Part shown: in pieces, positions 50,495 through 63,646 of the stretch
How the letters are laid out: every line of letters begins with the position of its first letter
Position numbering within the stretch: the stretch's first letter is position 1
From: Myxococcales bacterium
GTDB lineage: Bacteria > Myxococcota_A > Polyangia > Haliangiales > Haliangiaceae
Direction: 5' to 3'
Assembly: GCA_016707895.1 (NCBI GenBank)
Contig: JADJGV010000013.1
Coordinates: forward strand, 124,001 to 188,000
Length of the DNA stretch: 64,000 bases
The notes under the pieces: model-generated
The model's input: only the letters and a program-made list of their open reading frames with translations
Database searches by the model: none
What the model was told of the DNA's origin: nothing
Program-made: the position numbers and the translations under genes

Positions 50495-50759
50495 CGCCGA
50501 CCGCCGTCCGTCGCTCGGTCGTGGCCGACGGCCCGAGGTCGGGGGCGACGACGCCAGGGGCGCCTTGGCCCACGCCGCCTGCGCGGAGCCAGCGACGGCC
50601 GCGCGGCGGCGCGCCGGCGGACCGCGCCTCGCGCCAGGTCCGCGTTCGCCATGGGCGAGCGTCGTCCGCACCGCGCCGCCATGCAGGTAGCGCGGTGACG
50701 ATCGCGGCGCGGTTGGCCCTGGCCTTCACGCCGACCGCGAGAGGTCGACTCGTTCCCCC

Positions 50760-51617
50760 ATGAGGATCAAGCTCACGCTCGCGCTCGCCATGATCGGATC
50801 GGTCACGTGGCTCACGCCGGCGGCGGCCCAGGACGGGCCACCGCCGCCGACCGCGGCGGTCGCGCCGGCCGACGCCGTCGACGACGCCGACCCTACGGCC
50901 CAAGACGCGATCGGCGTGTCGGTCGGCGTCACGGTCGGCAGCGCCTACGCGTTCCGCGGCCTCAACGTCTACGCCGCCGACCGGCAGCGCGACGTCGCCG
51001 GGCAGGTGGCGCCCTGGCTCACCTACGCCGTCCCAGGCACGGCGATCACGCTCACCTACTGGTCGAGCTACCAGATCAGCGGCGCCATGCGCGGCGCGCT
51101 GATCGACGCCGGCGTCGGCGCCGAGCAAGACCTGACCGTCGGCTGGTCCCGCGACCTCTCGCCGACGCTCGCGCTGGCGGTGGCGGCCAACGCCTACGTC
51201 TATCCGTTCGCGGACCGGGCGATGGCCGGGGTCGCCACGCCGGTCTACGTCGAGCCCGCGGCCACGATCACCCGCAGCGGCGCGGTCGACGCGGCGGTTC
51301 AGGTGGCCTACCAGCGCGGCGTCCAGGGCGCGATCGCCGGGTATCGCTACGCCTACGCCCGGGTCAGCGTCGCGCGCGAGGTCGCGATCACGTCGACGCG
51401 GACCGTGAGCACCGCGGCCGCCTACGGCGTGAAGTTCGCGACGCCGCTGACCGACAACCTCCACGACGCGCAGGTCGACGTCGGCGTGCCCTTCGCCCTG
51501 CCGGGCGGCGCCGCGTCGACCCTGGGGCTCCACGGCGCCTGGACCGACCTCGCCGGCGTGGCCGCCGCGGACGAGCTCTTCGTCTGGGCCAGCGTCGACG
51601 CCTCCGTCGAGCTGTGA
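50760..51617 (+). CDS. Porin-like outer-membrane protein (TorF-type)
   Basis: The 285-residue protein has a signal peptide (KLTLALAMIGSVTWLTPAAA|Q) and then repeated amphipathic beta strands: GVSVGVTVGSAYAFRGLNVY, ITLTYWSSYQISG, DLTVGWSRDLSPTLALAVAAN and LFVWASVDASVEL at the C-terminus. GSAYAFRGL is typical of the TorF/Gcw_chp family of putative porins. It lies between cheY and the CHASE4 kinase in the same direction, mirroring the outer-membrane gene of the left cluster. Link to sensing is inference. Confidence 0.75.
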   Translation: MRIKLTLALAMIGSVTWLTPAAAQDGPPPPTAAVAPADAVDDADPTAQDAIGVSVGVTVGSAYAFRGLNVYAADRQRDVAGQVAPWLTYAVPGTAITLTYWSSYQISGAMRGALIDAGVGAEQDLTVGWSRDLSPTLALAVAANAYVYPFADRAMAGVATPVYVEPAATITRSGAVDAAVQVAYQRGVQGAIAGYRYAYARVSVAREVAITSTRTVSTAAAYGVKFATPLTDNLHDAQVDVGVPFALPGGAASTLGLHGAWTDLAGVAAADELFVWASVDASVEL

Positions 51618-51661
51618 CCGCCGAGCCGTGACCGGGCCCCCACCCCGCCCAGGAGCCGCCG

Positions 51662-54049
51662 ATGCGCCTACGTACCAAAGCCATGCTCTTCGTGATCGTC
51701 ACGGTCGCCGCGCTGTTCGGCCTGATGATCGTCGGCGCCCGGGCGGTCGTGCTCGGCAGCTTCGATCGCATCGAGGGGCGCGCCGCCGCCACGACCGACG
51801 CCGACGCGGCCAAGATCGTCGCGACCCTGGCCGACGAGTTCGTCGAGCGCGGCGCCGACTGGTCGGACTGGGATGATCTCGCGCAGTACGCCGCGGACGG
51901 CAACCAGGAGTTCCGCGACGGCAACCTCACCGCCGACGGGCTCGGCTCGGTCAACTGGGACCACCTGCTGATCATCCGCGGCGACGGCACCCTGGTCTAC
52001 GGGCAGCGGTGGGTCCGGGCCGACAACACCCTGACCGCACCGGCCCCCGAGCTGCTGGCGCTGGTCGCCGACGGGGCGCTGGCGCCCGCGGACGACTGGG
52101 ACCAGAGCCGGGGCGGGTTCGCGCTGATCGGCGGTGAGCTCCACATGGTCGCGTCGCGCGGGGTCCACATGACCGACCACCGCCGCGGCACGGTCGCGGC
52201 GCGCCTGATCACCACGCGCGTCGTGGACGAGGCCTGGATGGCCCGGCTGCGCCGGTTCACGTTCCTCGAGATCGCCTTCCAGCTGGTCGCGGCGCCGGCC
52301 CCCGACCCCGCGGCGGCCACGGCCCGCGCGGCGCTGCTCGCGGGGGTGCCTCGCCACACGGTCGCGACCGACCAGGCCCACACCACCTACAGCGTCCTCC
52401 GCGACGTGCGCGGCGCGCCGCTCCTGGTGATGCGCGTGACCCAGCCGCGCACGCTGCGCGCCGCGGGCCAGAGCATGCTGGGCGCGATCTCGAAGGGCCT
52501 GATCGCCTGCGCGATCGTGCTGGCGCTGTTCGCGGCGGTCGCGCTGGGCCGCGGCGTGGTGCGCCCGGTGCTGCGGCTGCTCGACGGCGTCGGCCGCCTC
52601 GAGGGCGGCGCCCGGGTCAAGGTCGACGTCACGAGCGAGGACGAGCTCGGCCAGCTCGCCGCCGGCTTCAACCGCATGGCCGACGCCATCGTCGATCGCG
52701 AGGCCGCGCTCCGGCTCGTGCTCGACTCGACCGGCGACGGGCTGGTGCTGGTCGATCTGTCCGGCACGCCCCAGGGGCGGTGCTCGGCGCCCGCGCGCGC
52801 GTGGTTCGGCGAGACCACCGCCGGCCCGATCTGGGACTGGCTCCCGTTCGACGCGCGCACCCGGGCCGGCTTCGAGCTCGGCTTCATGCAGCTCGCGAGC
52901 GACATCTTGCCGTTCGAGGTCGCCGTCGATCAGATGCCCAAGGCGATGCCGGTCGGCGACGCCACCTACCGCTTCGACTACAAGCCGGTGCACGCGGACG
53001 GCGCGCTGGTCAGCATCCTCGTGGTGGTCCGCGACGCCACCGCCGCGGTCGCCGCCGAGCACGCCGAGCGCCACACCCGCGAGCTGCAGGCCGTCGTGGG
53101 CCACGCGTTCCGCGACCGCGGCGCGTTCGCCGCGTTCCTGGAGGAGGGCGAGGCGCTGGCGGCCGCGCTGCGCACGCCCCAACCGCTGGTCGACGCCAAG
53201 CGGACGTTGCACACGCTCAAGGGCAACGCCGCGATCTTCGGGCTCGAGACCGTCGCCGAGATGGCGCACCACGGCGAGGACCGCATCGCCGACGATCCGG
53301 CCGAGGCGGCCACGGCGTGCGCCGCCGCGGCCGACGCCTGGGCCGCGGCGCGCCACCGGATCGACGCGGTGCTCGGCAAGGACGCCGACGGCCGCATCCA
53401 GCTCGACGCGGTCGAGTACGAGGACTTCCTGCGCGCGCTCGTGGTCCGCGACCAGCGCGACCTGGCCGACCAGGTCCGGCGGTGGCGCAACCTCCCGACC
53501 CGCGACATCCTCGAGCGGCTCGCTCGCCAGGTCGACCGGCTGGCGCGTCAGGTCGGCAAGGCGGTCGACGTCCGGGTGGTGGGCGGCGCCGGCCAGCGGC
53601 TGCCGCGCGGTGATCTCGGGCCGCTCTTCGCGTCCCTGGTCCACGTCGTCCGCAACGCGGTCGACCACGGGATCGAGAGCGAGGCCGATCGCCTGGCCAA
53701 GGGCAAGCCGGCCCGCGGCACCGTCGTGCTCGCCGTCGACCAGCACGCCGAGCACCTGCGCATCGAGATCCAGGACGACGGCGGCGGCATCGCCTGGGCG
53801 CGGGTCGCCGAGCGCGCCGCCGCGATGGGCCTCGACGTGGCCGACCTGTCGGCCGCGCTGTTCGCGGACGGGCTCACCACGCGCGACGAGGTCTCCGAGC
53901 TCTCGGGCCGCGGCGTGGGCCTGGCCGCGGCGCGCCGCGCGGTCACCGACGTCGGCGGGGAGGTCACCGTCACCTCGAGCGACCGCGGCACCGCGTTCCG
54001 CTTCACGCTGCCGATCACCGCGGCCACCGCGCGCGTGCGGGCGGCGTGA
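51662..54049 (+). CDS. Membrane CheA-like kinase: CHASE4-HAMP-HPt-HATPase
   Basis: The 795-residue protein has transmembrane helices at about residues 8-30 and 278-297. Between them lies a CHASE4-type sensor (DWSDWDDLAQYAADGN is its signature). A HAMP domain (RPVLRLLDGVGRLE, SEDELGQLAAGFNRMADAI) and a PAS-like region (about 345-460) follow. An HPt segment has His517 in RTLHTLKGNAAIFGLE. A CheA-type ATPase domain follows with HVVRNAVDHGIESE, DDGGGIAW and ELSGRGVGLAAARRAV. No CheW-binding domain is present. It looks like a membrane receptor fused to a CheA-type phosphotransfer module. Confidence 0.85.
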   Translation: MRLRTKAMLFVIVTVAALFGLMIVGARAVVLGSFDRIEGRAAATTDADAAKIVATLADEFVERGADWSDWDDLAQYAADGNQEFRDGNLTADGLGSVNWDHLLIIRGDGTLVYGQRWVRADNTLTAPAPELLALVADGALAPADDWDQSRGGFALIGGELHMVASRGVHMTDHRRGTVAARLITTRVVDEAWMARLRRFTFLEIAFQLVAAPAPDPAAATARAALLAGVPRHTVATDQAHTTYSVLRDVRGAPLLVMRVTQPRTLRAAGQSMLGAISKGLIACAIVLALFAAVALGRGVVRPVLRLLDGVGRLEGGARVKVDVTSEDELGQLAAGFNRMADAIVDREAALRLVLDSTGDGLVLVDLSGTPQGRCSAPARAWFGETTAGPIWDWLPFDARTRAGFELGFMQLASDILPFEVAVDQMPKAMPVGDATYRFDYKPVHADGALVSILVVVRDATAAVAAEHAERHTRELQAVVGHAFRDRGAFAAFLEEGEALAAALRTPQPLVDAKRTLHTLKGNAAIFGLETVAEMAHHGEDRIADDPAEAATACAAAADAWAAARHRIDAVLGKDADGRIQLDAVEYEDFLRALVVRDQRDLADQVRRWRNLPTRDILERLARQVDRLARQVGKAVDVRVVGGAGQRLPRGDLGPLFASLVHVVRNAVDHGIESEADRLAKGKPARGTVVLAVDQHAEHLRIEIQDDGGGIAWARVAERAAAMGLDVADLSAALFADGLTTRDEVSELSGRGVGLAAARRAVTDVGGEVTVTSSDRGTAFRFTLPITAATARVRAA

Positions 54050-54050
54050 C

Positions 54051-54632
54051 TCACTTGTAGCCGCGGCCGAGCAGCCGCTTGGCCGCCGACGCGAACGCCG
54101 CCGGCGGACCGACGTGGAACTCGAAGGCGTCGGCCAGCCGGGTGATCGTGTTGAACAGGTAGCCGACGTTGAGCGCCTCGACGATCGCGGCGCGGGTGAC
54201 GCCGGCGGCCAGCGCCGGCGCGAAGTCGGCCGCGGCCAGCCCGGCGGGGTCGAGCGTGACCTTGGCCAGCAGCGGCAGCACCGCCCGGCAGCCGGCCGAC
54301 AGCCGCGGGTCAGCCGCGCCGGTGAGCGCGACGTCGACGAGAGCTTGTCCGAGCACCTGCGACGCGACCGCGCCGTGGGCGTTGGTTCAAAACTCGCATT
54401 CGTTCTGCTTGGAGACGTACGCGGCGAACAGCTCGCGCTCGCCCACCGACCACGCCGACGGGCCGCGCATGACCTCCTGGATCATGTCGTTGAACGGCGC
54501 GCCGAACTGCGCCGCGCGGAAGCGCAGCGTGCGCACCACGTCGGGCATCGGGTGCCCGCTCACGACGCGGACGATCTTGTACAGCACGCGATCGCCGAGG
54601 TGCTCGCCACGCTCGATGGTGGGGACCCGCAT
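54051..54632 (-). CDS. Carboxymuconolactone decarboxylase/AhpD-like protein, probable selenoprotein
   Basis: The frame from ATG 54632 is interrupted only by TGA at 54389-54387 (codon 82) and continues to a normal stop at 54051, giving 193 residues with selenocysteine. The family active site C-x2-C-x3-H reads here as NECEF-(TGA)-TNAHGAVA, so the TGA is exactly the second catalytic cysteine. The C-terminal half remains a good family match (AALAAGVTRAAIVEALNVGY, NTITRLADAFEF). A 16-base hairpin with a GGUC loop follows the TGA at the distance of the E. coli fdhF SECIS. Alternative: a pseudogene split by a nonsense mutation. The start overlaps the upstream gene (TGATG). Confidence 0.75.
54360..54375 (-). 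promoter_or_regulatory. SECIS-like hairpin
   Basis: On the mRNA, CGGCGC and GCGUCG pair (one G-U) around the tetraloop GGUC. The loop begins 18 bases after the in-frame UGA. The E. coli fdhF SECIS has a GGUC loop starting 19 bases after its UGA. Confidence 0.6.
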
Positions 54633-54946
54633 CAGCCGGCCTCCGCCGGGATCGCCGCCAGCACCGCCAGCGCGGCGTCGTACTGCCGGGTCGCCTGCCC
54701 GACCGCGGCGGCGACGGTCAGCTCGAAGATCGCCGGATCGTCGTGGCCGGCGGCGCGCAGCGCGGCGACGTGGTCGTCGGTCACCCGGTAGGCGTGCTGG
54801 CGCACGGTCGCGACGTAGGCGGCGACCGCCGGATCGGCCGGGGTGCCGGCGTACGCGGCCTGGCGATCGGCCGCGGGGGTGACGCCCTCGCGCGCGAGGA
54901 TGGCGGCCGTCAACGCCGCCCGATGCTTGGAGTACCGATCATCCAT
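54632..54946 (-). CDS. Carboxymuconolactone decarboxylase-like companion subunit
   Basis: The 104-residue protein resembles the C-terminal part of the carboxymuconolactone decarboxylase/AhpD fold (VTDDHVAALRAAGHDDPAIF followed by ELTVAAAVGQATRQYDAALAVL) but has no cysteines, so it cannot be the redox-active subunit. Its stop overlaps the start of the candidate selenoprotein (TGATG), so both are made together, perhaps as a hetero-oligomer (inference). The ATG at 54946 follows a TACGCT hexamer by six bases. Confidence 0.72.
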   Translation of the reverse strand: MDDRYSKHRAALTAAILAREGVTPAADRQAAYAGTPADPAVAAYVATVRQHAYRVTDDHVAALRAAGHDDPAIFELTVAAAVGQATRQYDAALAVLAAIPAEAG

Positions 54947-54952
54947 CGACCC

Positions 54953-54958
54953 AGCGTA
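54953..54958 (-). promoter_or_regulatory. -10-like element of the CMD/selenoprotein operon
   Basis: TACGCT on the minus strand, six bases before the ATG at 54946, in a 14-base gap after the preceding gene's stop. Confidence 0.35.
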
Positions 54959-54960
54959 CG

Positions 54961-56550
54961 TCACCCGGCCAGCGAGCGCACGAACAGCTCGATGTTCTTG
55001 CGCAGGTCGCGATCGGGGCAGTGCGGCAGCGCGCGGCGCCAGGTCTCGACCGCGCGCCGGGTCTCGCCGCGCTCGTAGTAGAGGTAGGCCAGCCGGGTCA
55101 GCGCCGGGAAGTAGTCGGGCGCGTGGCCGACCACCGCCTCGTACTCGCGGACGGCGTCGTCGCGGTGGTGGGCCCGCTGCAGCATGTTGGCCAGCGCGAA
55201 CCGCACCCGCACCGAGGTCGGCACCTCGTCGAGCCGGTCGCGCAGCACCGCGATCGCGCCGACGCCGTCGCCGGCGTCGTAGCGATCGAGCGCCCGCCGC
55301 AGGTGCTGCTCGTCGCCGGCCGCGCGCAGCGCCTCGCGCCGCCGCCCGAGGTGCTCGCGCACGATCCGCAACAGCCGGATCGTGTCGAGCGGCTTGGCGG
55401 CGTAACCGTCGGCGCTGTAGCGCAGCAACACCTCCGGCGTGACCCGCCCCGACTCGATCACCGCCGACATCAAGATCACGCCGACGTCGCGCAGCCGCGC
55501 GGTGCGCTTGATCGCGCGGCACAGCCGGAAGCCGTCGACGCCGGGCAGGAGGATGTCGGCGATCACGACGTCGGGCGCGCTGTCGGCCAGCGCCGCCACC
55601 GCGTCGTCGCCCGACGCCGCGGTGGCCACCTGGTAGCCGCGCGGCGCGAACTCCTTCACCAGCAGCTGCCGGGTCGCGTAGTCGTCGTCGACGATCAGCA
55701 CCCGCGCCGTGCCGTCGATGGTGGCCGCCGGGCCCGGGCTCAGCGTGCGCACCAGGTCGGCGACGTCGCCGTCGAGGGCGCCGGCGCCCTCGGGGTCGAG
55801 GCCGGGGTCGCTCCCGACTGACGAGCCCGAGCCGCCGCGGGACCACGGCCCGTCGGTGGGCCACGCCGAGCCGCGCGGCGCCAGGATCGGCACCTGGCTG
55901 GGCAGCTCGGGATCGATCGCCGAGTCGTCGTCGCGATCGATCAGCTCGCGGACGTGGATCTCCTTGGTGCTGTCGTCCTTGACCGCGCGCGCCGCGTCCG
56001 CCGCGTCGGCCGGCGCCGCGCCGTCGACGGTGGCGTCCTCGTCGACGCCGACCAGCACCGCCCGCGGGCGCCCGGCGTCGGCGGGATCGGCCGAGGCCCC
56101 GGCCCACACCTCGTCGCCGCGCCGGCGCGCGGCCAGCCCGGCGCGCACGGTGCGCGCGACCGTCACCGCCAGCGCGATCGCGACGACGACGGTGCCGCGC
56201 AGGCCGAGGCGCCCCAGCACCCGCGCGTCGAGCTGCTCGGGGTGCGCGGCCGCGACGTAGACGTCGCCGCCGTCGACCGCGACCGGCATCATCTGCGAGC
56301 CCAGCCACGCCTCGGGCACGACCCCGTCGAGCAGCGTCAGATCGATCACCGACTCGTCGAGCACGATCGCCGGGCGCCCGGTCGCGGCGGCCAGCACGCC
56401 GGCCAGCGATCGCTCGTCGGCGTAGCCCAGCACGTACGCCACCGACGCGGTCGGCATGCGCTCGCTCTGCCGCGCCAGCACATCGTCGAGCGCGTCCTCG
56501 TCCGGCAGCGCGCCCAGCTCGAGCAACCAGCGGCCGAACGCGTTGGACAC
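54961..56550 (-). CDS. Regulator with MshEN-like, receiver and TPR domains
   Basis: The 529-residue protein starts with GTG at 56550. The N-terminal 130 residues resemble the GspE/MshE N-terminal fold (GRWLLELGALPDEDALDDVL, YVLGYADERSLAGVLAAATG, PVAVDGGDVYVAAAHPEQLD), a fold that can bind cyclic di-GMP. A hydrophobic segment and acidic linker follow. A receiver covers about 285-405 (VLIVDDDYATRQLLV, VIADILLPGVDGFRLC, GYAAKPLDTIRLL). The C-terminus holds TPRs (AVREYEAVVGHAPDYFPALT). It may link a second messenger to protein-protein output. Confidence 0.82.
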   Translation of the reverse strand: MSNAFGRWLLELGALPDEDALDDVLARQSERMPTASVAYVLGYADERSLAGVLAAATGRPAIVLDESVIDLTLLDGVVPEAWLGSQMMPVAVDGGDVYVAAAHPEQLDARVLGRLGLRGTVVVAIALAVTVARTVRAGLAARRRGDEVWAGASADPADAGRPRAVLVGVDEDATVDGAAPADAADAARAVKDDSTKEIHVRELIDRDDDSAIDPELPSQVPILAPRGSAWPTDGPWSRGGSGSSVGSDPGLDPEGAGALDGDVADLVRTLSPGPAATIDGTARVLIVDDDYATRQLLVKEFAPRGYQVATAASGDDAVAALADSAPDVVIADILLPGVDGFRLCRAIKRTARLRDVGVILMSAVIESGRVTPEVLLRYSADGYAAKPLDTIRLLRIVREHLGRRREALRAAGDEQHLRRALDRYDAGDGVGAIAVLRDRLDEVPTSVRVRFALANMLQRAHHRDDAVREYEAVVGHAPDYFPALTRLAYLYYERGETRRAVETWRRALPHCPDRDLRKNIELFVRSLAG

Positions 56551-56731
56551 GCTTCACGCTAACACGGTGACTCTGGCAGGCGGCACAGGGGCGGACTGCG
56601 CACACGGCCCCACTGGCTACCCCGAGCGCCAGCGCGCCACCCTGTCACATGTCGTATCGATCCAGGTCGCCGACATTGCATCGCCGAGCACCCGCGGATC
56701 GGAGGCACCACTGTTGCTGAACCCCAGGGCC

Positions 56732-57214
<483 letters not shown>

Positions 57215-57248
57215 TTCCGAGTTCTCCCGCCAACTGTGCGGGACTGCA

Positions 57249-57278
57249 TTGATATCGCAAACGCCGCTGTGCTAGGGT
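57249..57278 (+). promoter_or_regulatory. Promoter of the macrodomain gene
   Basis: TTGATA at 57249-57254, an 18-base spacer and TAGGGT at 57273-57278, ending 12 bases before the ATG at 57291. Both hexamers are recognisable. Confidence 0.5.
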
Positions 57279-57290
57279 CCGACCGCGCGA

Positions 57291-57800
57291 ATGCAGGTGC
57301 ACGTAGCCACGGCTGATCTGGTCACTGTCCCGGTCGACGCCATCGTCAACCCGGGGAACTCGATGGGGATCATGGGCGGCGGTACCAGCGGGCACATCCG
57401 CCGCATCGGCGGCGACGTGATCCAGCAAGACGCCATGGCCCGCGCGCCGATCGCGGTCGGCGCCGCCATCATCACCGGCGCCGGGGCCCTGCCCTGCAAG
57501 TTCATCATCCACGCGCCGATCATGGACGAGCCCGGCCAGAGGATCCCGGCCGAGAACGTCCGCCGCGCCGCTCGCGCCGCCCTGATCGCCGCCGACGTCA
57601 AGCAATTCAAGGTGATCGCCTTCTCGGGCATGGGCACTGACCAGGGCGATGTGCCCATGGAAGAGGCCGCCCGCGCCATCGTCGAGGAGATCCGCGCCCA
57701 CAAGCGCGCCTGCCCCGAGACCATCTACCTCGTCGACACCGACGCCGAGATGGTCGACACCTTCGAAGACGCCCTCCGCAACGCGGTACAGAATCTCTAG
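57291..57800 (+). CDS. Macrodomain protein
   Basis: The 169-residue single macrodomain binds or hydrolyses ADP-ribose derivatives. The adenosine/ribose-binding region is AIVNPGNSMGIMGGGTSGHI followed by RRIGGDVIQQDA, and the second loop is IAFSGMGTDQGDVPMEEAAR. The family's catalytic Asn/Gly-rich loop is present. It stands alone after carD. The repeat element at 57800 begins in its stop codon. Confidence 0.9.
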   Translation: MQVHVATADLVTVPVDAIVNPGNSMGIMGGGTSGHIRRIGGDVIQQDAMARAPIAVGAAIITGAGALPCKFIIHAPIMDEPGQRIPAENVRRAARAALIAADVKQFKVIAFSGMGTDQGDVPMEEAARAIVEEIRAHKRACPETIYLVDTDAEMVDTFEDALRNAVQNL

Positions 57801-57855
57801 AGGGTTTTTCGCAAAAACCCTCCCCCGGCATTCGCCGGGGCCCCCTCCCAAAACG
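57800..57855 (+). repeat. Double-hairpin dispersed repeat, copy 2
   Basis: The first hairpin has 10-bp arms GAGGGTTTTT and AAAAACCCTC around CGC, starting at the last base of the macrodomain stop codon. The second has CCCCGGC and GCCGGGG around ATTC. The element ends CCCCCTCCCAAAACG. Compare copy 1 at 31629-31683. Confidence 0.8.
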
Positions 57856-57878
57856 GCCCGGAGCGTTTAGCGCGGTCT

Positions 57879-58000
57879 GGAGCCCGGAGCCCGGAGCCCG
57901 GAGCCCGGAGAGGGATCCCGGTTGCGGCCCCGGCTCCGGTTCCGGCTCCGGTTCCGGCTCCGGTTGCGGCTCCGGTTCCGGCTCCGGACGACCGGGATCC
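57879..58000 (+). repeat. Two opposed tandem-repeat arrays
   Basis: Four full GGAGCCC units and part of a fifth (57879-57910) are followed by GGGATCCCGG, then several 12-bp units of the type GGCTCCGGTTCC (about 57929-57987), and CCGGGATCCTCC. GGAGCC on the left is complementary to GGCTCC on the right, and the GGGATCC flanks are nearly inverted copies, so the whole can fold into one long hairpin. It fills most of the 267 bases before nuoA; no gene is seen. Confidence 0.8.
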
Positions 58001-58028
58001 TCCGTCGGAATCCCGGGCGCTGGGCGGG

Positions 58029-58058
58029 TTGACTGTCCGCGACCGAAAGTGCTCTATT
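58029..58058 (+). promoter_or_regulatory. nuo operon promoter
   Basis: TTGACT at 58029-58034, an 18-base spacer and TCTATT at 58053-58058. The start point would fall near 58065, just before the TTG at 58068. Confidence 0.5.
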
Positions 58059-58067
58059 CGCCCCGCT

Positions 58068-58451
58068 TTGCAGCTCCAGGCATATACGCCAGCAGGACTG
58101 GCGATCCTGTGCACGCTCTTGTTCTGCGGGCTCTTCGTGGCGCTCGCGGTCTTGATCGGGCCCAAGTCCAGCAACCCCGAAAAGCTGAAGCCGTTCGAGT
58201 GCGGCTCCGAACCGATCGGCAGCCCCCGCGGGCGCTACTCGGTCAAGTTCTACCAGGTCGCCATCCTGTTCCTGGTGTTCGACATCGAGGCCGCGTTCAT
58301 GTACCCGTGGGCGCAGCTGTTCACCCGCCTCTCGCTGGGCGCCGCCGGCACCGTCAGCTTCTTCGGCTTCGCCGAGATGATGATGTTCGTCGCCATCCTG
58401 GTGGTGGCGCTGGCCTACGTCTGGCGCAAGAAGGCGATCGGCTGGGACTGA
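58068..58451 (+). CDS. nuoA: NADH-quinone oxidoreductase subunit A
   Basis: Complex I membrane subunit of about 127 residues with three transmembrane helices. Diagnostic segments are KLKPFECGSEPIGSPRGRYS, KFYQVAILFLVFDIEAAFMY and FAEMMMFVAILVVALAYVWR. No in-frame ATG or GTG lies at the right place, so TTG at 58068 (MQLQAYTPAGLA) is the best start. A TTG at 58029 would add 13 residues but coincides with the -35 hexamer. It leads the nuo operon. Confidence 0.9.
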   Translation: MQLQAYTPAGLAILCTLLFCGLFVALAVLIGPKSSNPEKLKPFECGSEPIGSPRGRYSVKFYQVAILFLVFDIEAAFMYPWAQLFTRLSLGAAGTVSFFGFAEMMMFVAILVVALAYVWRKKAIGWD

Positions 58452-58505
58452 TGCCGCGCGTCGACGACGTCGCCGCCGGCATCTCCTCGGTCAGGAGTTC
58501 CAACG

Positions 58506-59012
<507 letters not shown>

Positions 59013-59014
59013 CC

Positions 59015-59577
59015 ATGGCGCAGAAGGTCGTAGACGCCGTCAAGGCCAAGTTCGGCGACGCCGTCGTCGCCACGTCGTCGGAGCACGGCGACGAGGTCAT
59101 CACCGTCAAGCGCGACAAGCTCCTCGCGATCGCCGCGTTCCTCAAGGACGACCCGGCGATGTCGTTCGAGGTGCCGGTGTTCGTCACGGCGATCGATCTC
59201 GCCCACTGGCAGCCGCTCGGCCGCCGCGGCGCGCCCGACGAGGGCACCCGCCCGGCCTACGACGCCGAGGCGTCCGACGGGCTGCGCTTCGAGGTGTGCT
59301 ACCAGCTGCGCTCGCTCAAGCACCGCCACCGCCTGCGGGTGAAGGTCCAGCTCAAGGAGACCGACACCAAGCTGCCGAGCCTGACCCCGCTGTGGGCCGG
59401 CTTCAACTGGCAGGAGCGCGAGACCTTCGACATGTACGGGATCCGCTTCGACGGCCACCCCGACCTGCGCCGGATCTACCTGTACGACGAGTTCGTCGGC
59501 TACCCGCTGCGCAAGGACTACCCCAAGGACAAGCGCCAGCCGCTGGTCCGTCGTCCCGATCTGGTGGGAGATCACTG

Positions 59578-59578
<1 letters not shown>
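59015..59578 (+). CDS. nuoC: NADH-quinone oxidoreductase subunit C
   Basis: The 187-residue peripheral-arm subunit has FEVCYQLRSLKHRHRLRVKV, then the family signature PLWAGFNWQERETFDMYGIR with FDGHPDLRRIYLYDEFVGYP, and LRKDYPKDKRQPL. It starts two bases after nuoB. nuoC and nuoD are separate genes, not fused. Confidence 0.97.
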
Positions 59579-62405
<2,827 letters not shown>

Positions 62406-62409
62406 GGCC

Positions 62410-63636
<1,227 letters not shown>

Positions 63637-63646
63637 GAGCGAGCTG

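Noticed and set aside
54387..54632. Reading the two halves of the AhpD-like gene as separate small genes
   Set aside because: The halves are in the same frame, split only by a TGA at the catalytic Cys position, and the second half has no start site of its own with a ribosome-binding site.
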